A DNA stretch of 64,000 nt from Terrimonas_A sp040509495. Lineage in GTDB: Bacteria > Bacteroidota > Bacteroidia > Chitinophagales > Chitinophagaceae. The notes beneath the pieces were generated by a model. The model did no database searches, was not told the DNA's origin, and was given only the letters and a program-made list of their open reading frames with translations. Numbering within the stretch: the first letter of the stretch is position 1; each line of letters begins with the position of its first letter. The stretch spans positions 1 through 64,000 of the forward strand of contig JBEVKW010000467.1 in NCBI GenBank assembly GCA_040509495.1, in the 5' to 3' direction. The translations under genes were made by a program, and so were the position numbers. Shown piece after piece: positions 16,455 to 24,757 of the stretch.

Positions 16455-18242
16455 TTAGAAATATCCCGGGTTCTGCGGAAACGCAGGACCTTCCGTAACA
16501 AGATTGATCTGTGTCTGCGGGATAGGTCTTAACATATTATACGGCTGCACACCTGCACCTGCTTCTGAATTGTATAACTGTACTCTTTCCACCAGCTTTT
16601 TTGTTCTGGAAAGATCCCACCACCGGGTATCTTCGGCGAAGAGCTCACGACTTCTTTCATCCAGGATAAAGTCAATGGTAACCTGCGCCGGTGTTACCTG
16701 TTGCGCAAGTATGTTGGCCGCATATTGTGCCGGAGTTTGATTTGCTTTCAACGCAGCTCTTGTTCTGAGTACATTGATCATATCGGCAGCCTGCTGGGGA
16801 GTGCCTCCCCCTTTCACCGCTGCTTCCGCAGCGATCAGGTACAGGTCAGAGAACCGGAACATGATATAAGGTCTGTCGGAATAGTCATTCATATCAACCC
16901 TGGTGGAATCATCAAATTTCCGAACACTTGGATAGAATGCAGTAGTAAACGGCACAGTGACACCGGCCAGATGCTCAGGCTCAAAAATAACTCCTTTGAA
17001 TGCGGCTCTCTGAGCTGGCGTTATTACCCGGTCAGCCATCCAGATGGATGTATCAACCTGGTTGATAAGTGTGCCTCTTGGCGTTGTTGCACCCGTAGTA
17101 CCTCTGACAGAATTGGCAACGCTGTTAGACAGCCAGGCGGTCTGGAATGTTCCTTCATACCGCGAATCAGTGGCCCTGTTGGCAAACGCTACATCATACA
17201 CATATCTGGAATTCGGTCTGATCCGCTGATAAGGGCGGCCATTGGCCGGATCGCGTACTGTCATGTTCGCACCACCTGTAGCCGGATAGTTTGCATTGAT
17301 ATTGGTATATGTAGGGCGCCAGAAGAAATTCGATTGGTTTGCTCCTGCACCTCCGCCACCTGAACCAGGGGAATTATTCTGACCGTATTTCAGGTCTCTT
17401 GTATGATCGATCACAAACATCACCTCACGGCCATATTCATTCCCTTCTCTGAACACATCAGGGAAATACGGAAGAAGATCCAGTCCATAAGTCGCTTTAT
17501 TATCAATTACACTTTTGGCTGTCGTATATGCATTTTGGAAATCCGTTGCCTGTGCCGCATCAGACCATCCTCTCCACAAATATGTTTTGGCCAACAGGTA
17601 CAATGCAGTGGCTTTGCTTGCAGGTTTGCCTGTGCCGGCAGCGGGCGTATTCGGAAGATCAACAGACGATTCTGTAAAATCTTTTATGATCTGTGCATAC
17701 ACATCCGCTATGGGCGCTCTCGAATCGGCAGTTGATGCAGATGTATTAAAGGTAGTATGCAATGGAACCGCTCCGAAAGTGGTGACCAGGTAATAGTAAC
17801 AAAATCCACGCAGGAATTTTGCTTCGGCCAGCAACTGCGTTTTCGTGGCAGCGGGAACATTTGCATCGGCACCATATTGCAAGATCCCATTTGCGGTATT
17901 GATATCAATATATAGTGTATTCCATAAACCAAGGTAATCATCCGTATTGCTCTTTATGCTCGCATTATTATACGTGAACCACCAGATCACGTCAGCGGCA
18001 GATCCTCGTTTCGATTCATCTGTACCCGTGTTGAAGAGTTGTGTAAAGATCTGCGTACCCCAGAGTCCGCGGAAGCTGGAATAGATCCCGGCAACGCCTC
18101 CCTGGAGACCATCTGCCGTGGTAAAAAAGCTGGGAGCGAAGAATGTTCGCGGTTGTTCTTCCAGGATCTTTTTACAGCTTGTGCCGGAAAAAATCACGAT
18201 AGCAAGCACAACTATGATATATCGGTAATTTTTATATTTCAT
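16455..18242 (-). CDS. SusD/RagB-family glycan-binding lipoprotein
   Basis: A 595-residue outer-membrane lipoprotein with a signal peptide and lipobox ending at Cys23 (FSGTSCKK). SusD-like features are the N-terminal helical region (LWNTLYIDINTANGIL), the tetratricopeptide-like helices (AEAKFLRGFCYYYLV, ALYLLAKTYLWRG) and the C-terminal region (DERSRELFAEDTRWWDLSR). It caps the SusC transporter encoded just upstream (17 bp gap) and binds the incoming glycan at the cell surface. The flexible Gly-rich loop SPGSGGGGAGANQ near residue 305 is notable. Substrate is unknown; the locus context suggests arabinose- or fucose-bearing side-chain oligosaccharides. Confidence 0.95.
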   Translation of the reverse strand: MKYKNYRYIIVVLAIVIFSGTSCKKILEEQPRTFFAPSFFTTADGLQGGVAGIYSSFRGLWGTQIFTQLFNTGTDESKRGSAADVIWWFTYNNASIKSNTDDYLGLWNTLYIDINTANGILQYGADANVPAATKTQLLAEAKFLRGFCYYYLVTTFGAVPLHTTFNTSASTADSRAPIADVYAQIIKDFTESSVDLPNTPAAGTGKPASKATALYLLAKTYLWRGWSDAAQATDFQNAYTTAKSVIDNKATYGLDLLPYFPDVFREGNEYGREVMFVIDHTRDLKYGQNNSPGSGGGGAGANQSNFFWRPTYTNINANYPATGGANMTVRDPANGRPYQRIRPNSRYVYDVAFANRATDSRYEGTFQTAWLSNSVANSVRGTTGATTPRGTLINQVDTSIWMADRVITPAQRAAFKGVIFEPEHLAGVTVPFTTAFYPSVRKFDDSTRVDMNDYSDRPYIMFRFSDLYLIAAEAAVKGGGTPQQAADMINVLRTRAALKANQTPAQYAANILAQQVTPAQVTIDFILDERSRELFAEDTRWWDLSRTKKLVERVQLYNSEAGAGVQPYNMLRPIPQTQINLVTEGPAFPQNPGYF

Positions 18243-18259
18243 GTTAGTGTATTTATAAG

Positions 18260-21200
18260 TTAAAATCTCAGGTTGACGCCGAAAATGAACTGACGGGTTG
18301 ATGGAACTCCCATACCAACCAGCACGGCACTTGTTGGAACGGCTCGCTGTCCTCCCTGTGCACTGATAGCTGCGTTGTTGGTATTGGATCCATTTCCTTC
18401 AGGATCGATACCAAGACCATCTTTTACCAATGGAGCCCATAGTATGAACGGATTCTGAGCAGAAACATATAATCTCAATGATTGAATACCTGCTTTCGTC
18501 AGCCATCTGTTCGGAACTGTATAACCCAGATCGATCGTTCTCACTTTGATGAAAGATCCATCGCGGTAAGTAAGTGTTGAGGTGAAATTCTGGCCATCTC
18601 TGCCGGCATCAGGTTGAGGGAAATCATTGGTAGGATTGGTTGGCGTCCAGTAATCCACCTTTTGTTGCTGCACACGGCTGTTGCCAAAGAAAGGAAAGCC
18701 TGCAGCACTACCATCGGCGGATAGATACGTAACAACGGCGTTCTGTCCGAAGCGACCAAACATCACCACGTTCAGGTCAAAGTTTTTGTACGCAAAATGG
18801 TTGGTTAAACCTGCCACGAAATCCGGCTGATAGTTGCCAATGATCTGCTTATCGTCTGCAGTGATAGCGTTATCCTTGTTCACATCCTCGATCTTGATAT
18901 CGCCTGGCGCAACTCCGTAGACAGCAGCCTGCGCAGCCTCACTTGTTTGCCAGATGCCAACTTTCCTGTAATCAAAGATCACGGCAATAGGTTGACCAAC
19001 GAACCAGCCGTTTCCGATATCTCTTTGCAGATTATTTTGAAGGGCTACGATCTTCTCCCTGTTGAAGAAGGCGTTGAAATCTGTGCGCCAGGTGAATCCG
19101 CTTTTTGTCTCCACGTTCAGACTGCTCAATGTAAACTCCATACCATGAGAAGATGTTTTACCCACGTTGGTCAGCTGCGAGTTCACACCAACGCTGCGCG
19201 GAAGCTCTTTACTTAGCAGGATATCTTTTGTGCTGGTCCTGTAATATTCAATTGTACCAGACAGCCGGTTATTGAAGAGAGCGAAGTCAACACCTATATT
19301 CGTTCCAGCCGTCTTTTCCCAGGTCAACAGTGGATTCGGTGCTGTGTTGATGGTATAGCCATTGGCAAGATTAACGCCGGCTGTTGTACCTGCTCCAAAA
19401 TTATAGAAATTTGAGTTCAGGCTTCCAAGCGTTGTATAGGCATTGATGCCCGCGTTGGAACTGATACCCCAACCTGCTCTCAATTTCAGGCTGGATACAA
19501 AGCTCACATTCTCCATGAATTTCTCCCGATCGATATTCCATCCGATAGATGCTGCCGGATACGTTGTATACTGATGACCTGGCGCCAGCACCGACGCACC
19601 ATCTGTGCGGACCGTTGCTGTGAGCAGATACTTATCATCAAAGGAATAGATTGCCCGGCCCATGTAGCCAATAAGTCCAGACTCATTGAAATTTCCTCCC
19701 TGTGGAGTAACGGTATTCACCAATACCCAGTTATAATCCTGGATAAAATCTGCGGGCACACCAAAACCATTGAACTGCTGTGCCTGGAAATGATTTTTTT
19801 GCACTTCCTGGAGAGCCTGCACCGTTAACTTATGTTTATCAAAGGTCCTGTTATACTCAAGTGAGTTATTGATCGTATACTGCCATCCTTCGGAATTGTT
19901 CTGGCTAAGGTTAGCCCCTGCTGCGGTGGTATTCGAATTGAATACCGTGTTAGGACCAGTATAGTTATTGTTCATCGTTTGCGACCATCCATAGCCGAAG
20001 GTTGTTCTGAACTTGAGGTCTTTCAATATTTTAACCTCTCCATAAAAGTTATGCTGGAACTGGTACCTGCGCTGATAAGCCCTGATCAGGTCATCATTGC
20101 CAATAGATGTCAGCGGGTTGATCTGCTGCTGATCAGCACCCTGCTGGATGGCGGGCCTGAAGTTGAGCGAACCATCGTCATTATATGGCTTGAACAATGG
20201 CGACAGTCTTGTTGCTGCACCATAAGCATTTGTACCGATCCTGTTCGATTTATTGAGTGTATTGAAACTTGTAAAGCCAACTTTGATGCGCTCAGAGATC
20301 TTATGATCAATATTTACACTGAAAGAGAAACGGTCAAGATTCTGATCATGTACCACACCGGTTTCCCTAAAGTAACCGAGGCCGAAATAGAACTGGGTTC
20401 TTTCATTACCACCACGTACACTCACATCGTGTGAGGTTCTGATGCCCGTAGTAAGCAGAAGATCCTGCCAGTCTGTGCTGATCCCCTGGGCGAGATTTGC
20501 CTGTTCATCCGCCGTAAGCGCGTACAGGTTCTGGCCCGGCGTGTTGGAGTTACCCGCCGCTGCATCTGCTTTGAACTGTGCATACTCTGCTCCGTTGAAA
20601 AGATCGTAAGTGCCGATGACATTCTTAAATCCCATGTACCCGTTATAAGAAGTAGTCGCCTTACCCGCGGAACCGCGTTTGGTAGTAATGATCAGTACAC
20701 CATTGGAACCGCGTGAGCCATAGATGGCGGTAGCAGACGCATCTTTCAGGATATCTACGTTCGCAATGCTTTCAGGATCCAGGTCGTTGATGCTGCCACC
20801 ATAGACCATTCCATCGACCACAAGAAGAGGATTATTGTTGCCACTTAAAGAGCGGCTTCCCCTGATAAGAATTCTGCCTCCTGCGCCGATATCAGAGCTA
20901 TTGCTCACGATATCCACACCGGCAGCCCGTCCCTGCAACTGATTATAGATATTGGGAGCTTTGATCTCATTCAGCGTTTCCCCTTTCACGGAAACAGTAG
21001 AACCTGTTACATCCCTTTTCCGTTGGGTACCATAGCCGATCACCACTACATCACCCAGGGATCTCTCATCCCTGGCAAGCGTTACATTAACTTCGGAGGA
21101 GGTGACAGTAACTTCTTTTTCAACATAGTTGATAGCACTGATCACAAGGGTTGTTCCGCTGGAAACTGCAATAGAAAAATTACCGGAAGCATCAGAAGCG

Positions 21201-21385
21201 GTGCCACTGGTGCCGCCTTTTACGACAACAGAAGCATCCGGAATCGCTTCTCCTTTATCATTGGTGATACGCCCCTTAACATTGATGTTCTGGGCAAAGG
21301 CCATAAAAGCAAAAGCCTGCAAAACCAGCGTAATGCAGAATGCTTTACCGATCCGTTCAAACATGGTTGTTGATTTTTTAAGCAT
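18260..21385 (-). CDS. SusC-family TonB-dependent outer-membrane transporter
   Basis: A 1041-residue TonB-dependent receptor. It has a signal peptide (1-31, ending AFMAFAQ), a carboxypeptidase-regulatory-like domain (about 35-110), the TonB-box region (DVVVIGYGTQRKRDVTGS, about 111-130), a plug domain with LQGRAAGVDI and PLLVVDGMVYGG, and then a 22-strand barrel. It works with the SusD lipoprotein encoded 17 bp downstream to import oligosaccharides. Its 600-bp upstream region, shared with a divergent LacI gene, contains three AATCGATT-centred palindromes, so LacI control is likely. No extracytoplasmic-function sigma/anti-sigma pair is present next to it. Confidence 0.96.
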   Translation of the reverse strand: MLKKSTTMFERIGKAFCITLVLQAFAFMAFAQNINVKGRITNDKGEAIPDASVVVKGGTSGTASDASGNFSIAVSSGTTLVISAINYVEKEVTVTSSEVNVTLARDERSLGDVVVIGYGTQRKRDVTGSTVSVKGETLNEIKAPNIYNQLQGRAAGVDIVSNSSDIGAGGRILIRGSRSLSGNNNPLLVVDGMVYGGSINDLDPESIANVDILKDASATAIYGSRGSNGVLIITTKRGSAGKATTSYNGYMGFKNVIGTYDLFNGAEYAQFKADAAAGNSNTPGQNLYALTADEQANLAQGISTDWQDLLLTTGIRTSHDVSVRGGNERTQFYFGLGYFRETGVVHDQNLDRFSFSVNIDHKISERIKVGFTSFNTLNKSNRIGTNAYGAATRLSPLFKPYNDDGSLNFRPAIQQGADQQQINPLTSIGNDDLIRAYQRRYQFQHNFYGEVKILKDLKFRTTFGYGWSQTMNNNYTGPNTVFNSNTTAAGANLSQNNSEGWQYTINNSLEYNRTFDKHKLTVQALQEVQKNHFQAQQFNGFGVPADFIQDYNWVLVNTVTPQGGNFNESGLIGYMGRAIYSFDDKYLLTATVRTDGASVLAPGHQYTTYPAASIGWNIDREKFMENVSFVSSLKLRAGWGISSNAGINAYTTLGSLNSNFYNFGAGTTAGVNLANGYTINTAPNPLLTWEKTAGTNIGVDFALFNNRLSGTIEYYRTSTKDILLSKELPRSVGVNSQLTNVGKTSSHGMEFTLSSLNVETKSGFTWRTDFNAFFNREKIVALQNNLQRDIGNGWFVGQPIAVIFDYRKVGIWQTSEAAQAAVYGVAPGDIKIEDVNKDNAITADDKQIIGNYQPDFVAGLTNHFAYKNFDLNVVMFGRFGQNAVVTYLSADGSAAGFPFFGNSRVQQQKVDYWTPTNPTNDFPQPDAGRDGQNFTSTLTYRDGSFIKVRTIDLGYTVPNRWLTKAGIQSLRLYVSAQNPFILWAPLVKDGLGIDPEGNGSNTNNAAISAQGGQRAVPTSAVLVGMGVPSTRQFIFGVNLRF

Positions 21386-21631
21386 AGTTAATATTTGGTA
21401 GTTAACACATCAGAAATGAGTACCCTGGCATGGCTGACCAGGCTGAGGAAAGACAAATCGCGAATAATTGTGAGGAGGAGGTTTGTCCGAATTGCCAGTT
21501 AGAGAAAAAAAGTTTGGCAGTGCCTTGCAAAATATGATGGTCGGTGGACCCGCAGAGAGGGGTCTGACCACGGCAGGCGGTATTGATGATCTATGGTTCA
21601 TACAGCAGCTAATTAAGTTTTACATCAAAAA

Positions 21632-21647
21632 ATGAAATCGATTGCAT
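21632..21647. promoter_or_regulatory. candidate LacI operator, site 1
   Basis: ATGAAATCGATTGCAT, whose reverse complement ATGCAATCGATTTCAT is identical to site 3 at 21922. The AATCGATT core with a central CG is typical of LacI-family operators. It lies about 250 bp upstream of the SusC start and is the closest of the three boxes to it. No convincing promoter element could be placed between it and the gene. Confidence 0.65.
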
Positions 21648-21658
21648 TTTATATGCTT

Positions 21659-21681
21659 AAAAAAACAACTTTTCAGTTGTT
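21659..21681 (-). terminator. weak hairpin followed by T-run in the SusC leader
   Basis: On the minus strand AACAACT / AGTTGTT pair across a 4-nt loop and run into seven T residues ending at 21659. The stem is AT-rich. No minus-strand gene precedes it, so if a transcript starts upstream (near the operators at 21812-21937) this would act as a leader attenuator; otherwise it is incidental. Confidence 0.3.
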
Positions 21682-21811
21682 CCAGCCTACAATCCTATTT
21701 TTCTTTTCTGCTTGTAAAAGGGGCGAACGCAATCTTTTGTTACAGGCATTTTGTGTTGAACCTAACGAATAAACAGGTTCAACAGATGCAATATAGATTA
21801 TTTTATGAAAA

Positions 21812-21827
21812 ATACAATCGATTTCAT
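21812..21827. promoter_or_regulatory. candidate LacI operator, site 2
   Basis: ATACAATCGATTTCAT differs at one position from site 3. It lies mid-way in the 604-bp divergent region between SusC and the second LacI gene. Apart from the three boxes and the hairpin at 21659-21681 nothing was recognised in 21386-21989. Confidence 0.65.
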
Positions 21828-21921
21828 TTTTTTTAGAAAAATACCGGGCGACTGATCCGGGGTCGCCTCCCCTTCTTCCTGTGCTTTAGCAAGGGCTAAC
21901 GTGCCGGATGCCGTCCGTTCA

Positions 21922-21937
21922 ATGCAATCGATTTCAT
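21922..21937. promoter_or_regulatory. candidate LacI operator, site 3
   Basis: ATGCAATCGATTTCAT, 53 bp upstream of the second LacI start codon, a position suited to autoregulation. The same 16-mer (reverse complement) is site 1 at 21632. Confidence 0.7.
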
Positions 21938-21989
21938 TTATTTTAGGAAATATATTTTACCTTCACGCCCATAGCAAGCAATCCATCGC

Positions 21990-23042
21990 ATGAAGAAAGG
22001 AAAGGATATTACGATATATGATATTGCCCGGGAATTGAATATCTCCGCTGCCACGGTCAGCCGCGGCTTACAGGATCACCCCGCAGTTAATAAGAAGACC
22101 AAAAAGAAGATCAACGACTTTGCGGAAGAGATCGGTTATCGCACCAATCACTTTGCCAGCAGCCTCCGTAAACAGCAAACCAAGACCATTGGTATCATCG
22201 TTCACGAGCTGAACAGTAATTTCATTACTTCCGTACTGGCGGGAATTGAAAAGATCACGGCACAGGAAGGATATGATATCATCATTACTCATTCTTCCGA
22301 AAGTTCAAAAAAGGAAATTGCTAACGCTAAAAACCTGCTGTATAAAAGAGTGGATGGCCTGATTGTGTCTTTATCGGCTGATACCGAGAACCTCGATCAT
22401 TTTCAGCCTTTCTTCGAAAAGAATATTCCGGTCCTTTTCTTCGACCGTGTTGAGCAGGACGGGGACAAAACGGTCGTCGTGATCGATAATGTAAAATGCG
22501 GTTATATGGCTACCCAGCACCTCATCGATCAGGGCTGCAAGCGTATCGCCCACGTAACATCCAGCCTCACCCGCAATGTTTATGAAGAACGGTTCAGGGG
22601 CTACAAACAGGCGTTGATGGATAATGGAAGAACATTTGACAAGAATCTCCTGATCGTGGAGGATCTCGATAAAAACGGAGGGATCGAAGCTGCCAACAGG
22701 ATCCTCGCAATGAAATCACGGCCCGATGGCGTTTTCATTACGAACGATTTTGTGGCGGCATTCTGCATGCGTACGCTGATCAAGAACGGAATATCCGTAC
22801 CAAAAGATATCGCGATTGTTGGCTTCAATAATGACGCGATCGGTGAACTGATCGAGCCGGAACTGACCACTATCAACTACCCGGGCGAAGATATTGGGGA
22901 GATCGCTGCGAGAAACCTGATCAATCATCTTAAGGGAACAGGTAATCTGCAGCAGACCAATACGATCGTGGTTAAATCAAACCTGCTGGTGCGGCAATCG
23001 TCATTACGCTTATCAGCGAATGGTAAGGCAGCCAAGAAGTGA
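21990..23042 (+). CDS. LacI-family transcriptional regulator (second paralog)
   Basis: A 350-residue LacI/GalR regulator with helix-turn-helix at residues 7-32 (TIYDIARELNISAATVSRGL), hinge at about 47-62, and a sugar-binding domain with the conserved VDGLIVSLS, GVFITNDFVAAF and AIVGFNNDAIGE stretches. It is the closest gene to the three AATCGATT boxes and is the best candidate to bind them. It is divergent from SusC and convergent with the GH43 gene at 23106 (63 bp gap). It is a paralog of the regulator at 14754-15779; if both bind the same box, cross-talk between the two would follow. Confidence 0.93.
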   Translation: MKKGKDITIYDIARELNISAATVSRGLQDHPAVNKKTKKKINDFAEEIGYRTNHFASSLRKQQTKTIGIIVHELNSNFITSVLAGIEKITAQEGYDIIITHSSESSKKEIANAKNLLYKRVDGLIVSLSADTENLDHFQPFFEKNIPVLFFDRVEQDGDKTVVVIDNVKCGYMATQHLIDQGCKRIAHVTSSLTRNVYEERFRGYKQALMDNGRTFDKNLLIVEDLDKNGGIEAANRILAMKSRPDGVFITNDFVAAFCMRTLIKNGISVPKDIAIVGFNNDAIGELIEPELTTINYPGEDIGEIAARNLINHLKGTGNLQQTNTIVVKSNLLVRQSSLRLSANGKAAKK

Positions 23043-23105
23043 GCATCCGGATGAGAAGTGCATTCTTGTTTGTCCGGCTTAGGTTCGCGCGGATTGTAAA
23101 CCTGC

Positions 23106-24710
23106 TTATTTCGAATCCACCGATATCTTATTGCTGATCCTGAAATAATCAAAATCCGCATATCCGCCCGCCGTTTTCGTTGCATAGTTAAAGAGCCCGA
23201 AGCGGTATCCCATAAAATGCGGAATCGTATAGGCCATCTTTAAAGCTGATCCGATCTTTTTCCAATCTTTTCCATCCAGGCTGTAATAAAAATATCCTCT
23301 ATCTTTTTTCTCTTCGAAATTGCCATCAGCCTTTAAGTAAACAACAGCCTGTTCAACCGGAATACGTTCCACTTCCAATGGTTTGCCGCCATCAGCATTG
23401 ACCATCACGATAGACCTGCGGCCATCCTCCATCTTCACTCCTACCCAGCCGTATTGTTTTTGCAAAAGCGTCAATCCTGCCACATCTCCGTCCTTCATAC
23501 CGCTTGCATCAACAGACGTGATAGCGGAAGAGTATGGACCGAACGTGCGTTGCGTCAGCATATTTTTCACCAGCAAAAACGAAGTATCGACGCGGCTTGT
23601 GGTGATACGCAGATATCCCGTCCGTTGCTTCAAAGACCAGTGTGCATGATCGGGATTATGATTCCATTGCCAGGCAAGCGGAAGCGGTGCATCATTTTTC
23701 TTGCGGCTGAATTCATCTGAGCTGACAATGCCAGGAATAAGTCCGCGGCTTGCCGGCAGACCAGTCAGCGTATCCGGCACTTTCCCATCCACTCCCAGCA
23801 CAGGCCAGCCATCTTCCCAGGTAACAGGTACCCAGTATGGAATGCGGCCAACTGCACCGTAATCACGGAACAGATAAGCATACCAATCTCCTTTAGGAGT
23901 GCTGATCAATCCGCCCTGCGCAACTCCTTTATCCTGCAATACAACTTTGCCTTCATAAGGCCCCGTGATCCGGTCTGCCCGGTGCACGATCACCGTACGC
24001 ATGCCCCCTTTCGGCCAGGCGATGTTGAACAAATAGTATTTGCCATTCACCTTAAAGAGTTGCGATCCTTCGGCCGGAAGGCCAACATTCGGACCGGCCG
24101 GTAAACTAGCATTTTCGATCACCACTTTAGGCTCTGTTCCCGGCCTGATACCAGACAGATCATCTTTTAATTCATTCAAAATGATCCTGCCGCCACCATT
24201 CATCAGGTAAACTTTTCCGTCATCATCAAAAAATAATGTATGATCGTGAAGGGATGGCTTGAATGAAATGGCCCTCCATGGTCCTTTCTCTATATTCTTT
24301 GTTGTATAAACATATGTCTTACCGGTCGTCTGCGCGAAAGTGGTTACGTAATACGTTCCATTATGATACCGCATCGAACTGGCCCATGATCCACGTCCGT
24401 ACGTGCTTTGACCATTATTGAGCGTCAATGCATCAACAGTATCAAGCACATCATAAGCATAGCTGACAAGCGTCCAGTTGACCATGTCTTTTGACTTCAT
24501 GATCGGCACACCAGGACTCATGTGCATGGTGGTACTGCTCATGTAATAGGTATCTCCCACCCTGATCATGGACAGATCGGGTACATCCGCGAAGATGATC
24601 GGGTTTTGCGCGTGCTGTGCTGAGGCAGTTGATAAAAAGGATAAGCCGATGATCGCGGAGAGCAATGCTGGCTTAATGGTTAACGGCTTTATCCGGAAAG
24701 ATAGTTTCAT
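23106..24710 (-). CDS. GH43-family exported glycosidase (beta-xylosidase/arabinofuranosidase type)
   Basis: A 534-residue two-domain enzyme: a five-bladed GH43 propeller (about 35-330) and a C-terminal concanavalin-like beta-sandwich (about 345-534). The start at 24710 gives a good Sec signal peptide (MKLSFRIK... ending STASAQ); an upstream ATG at 24758 overlapping the GH95 stop is less likely. Catalytic signatures are ADVPDLSM (base Asp), HDHTLFFDDDGKVY (second Asp) and EGSQLFKVNGKYYLF (acid Glu). It is a paralog of the enzyme at 37941-39566. It is the third gene of the GH127-GH95-GH43 operon. Exact specificity (xylose or arabinose) is not resolvable by eye. Confidence 0.88.
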   Translation of the reverse strand: MKLSFRIKPLTIKPALLSAIIGLSFLSTASAQHAQNPIIFADVPDLSMIRVGDTYYMSSTTMHMSPGVPIMKSKDMVNWTLVSYAYDVLDTVDALTLNNGQSTYGRGSWASSMRYHNGTYYVTTFAQTTGKTYVYTTKNIEKGPWRAISFKPSLHDHTLFFDDDGKVYLMNGGGRIILNELKDDLSGIRPGTEPKVVIENASLPAGPNVGLPAEGSQLFKVNGKYYLFNIAWPKGGMRTVIVHRADRITGPYEGKVVLQDKGVAQGGLISTPKGDWYAYLFRDYGAVGRIPYWVPVTWEDGWPVLGVDGKVPDTLTGLPASRGLIPGIVSSDEFSRKKNDAPLPLAWQWNHNPDHAHWSLKQRTGYLRITTSRVDTSFLLVKNMLTQRTFGPYSSAITSVDASGMKDGDVAGLTLLQKQYGWVGVKMEDGRRSIVMVNADGGKPLEVERIPVEQAVVYLKADGNFEEKKDRGYFYYSLDGKDWKKIGSALKMAYTIPHFMGYRFGLFNYATKTAGGYADFDYFRISNKISVDSK

Positions 24711-24757
24711 AATTAAGCTTGAATAAGACAAGGCGATATTGTTGAATGCAGTTATCA

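Noticed and set aside
16301..16498. Short 65-residue plus-strand frame overlapping the SusD end
   Set aside because: Consists largely of CATCGGCCATC duplications and terminates inside the SusD coding sequence; no protein features.
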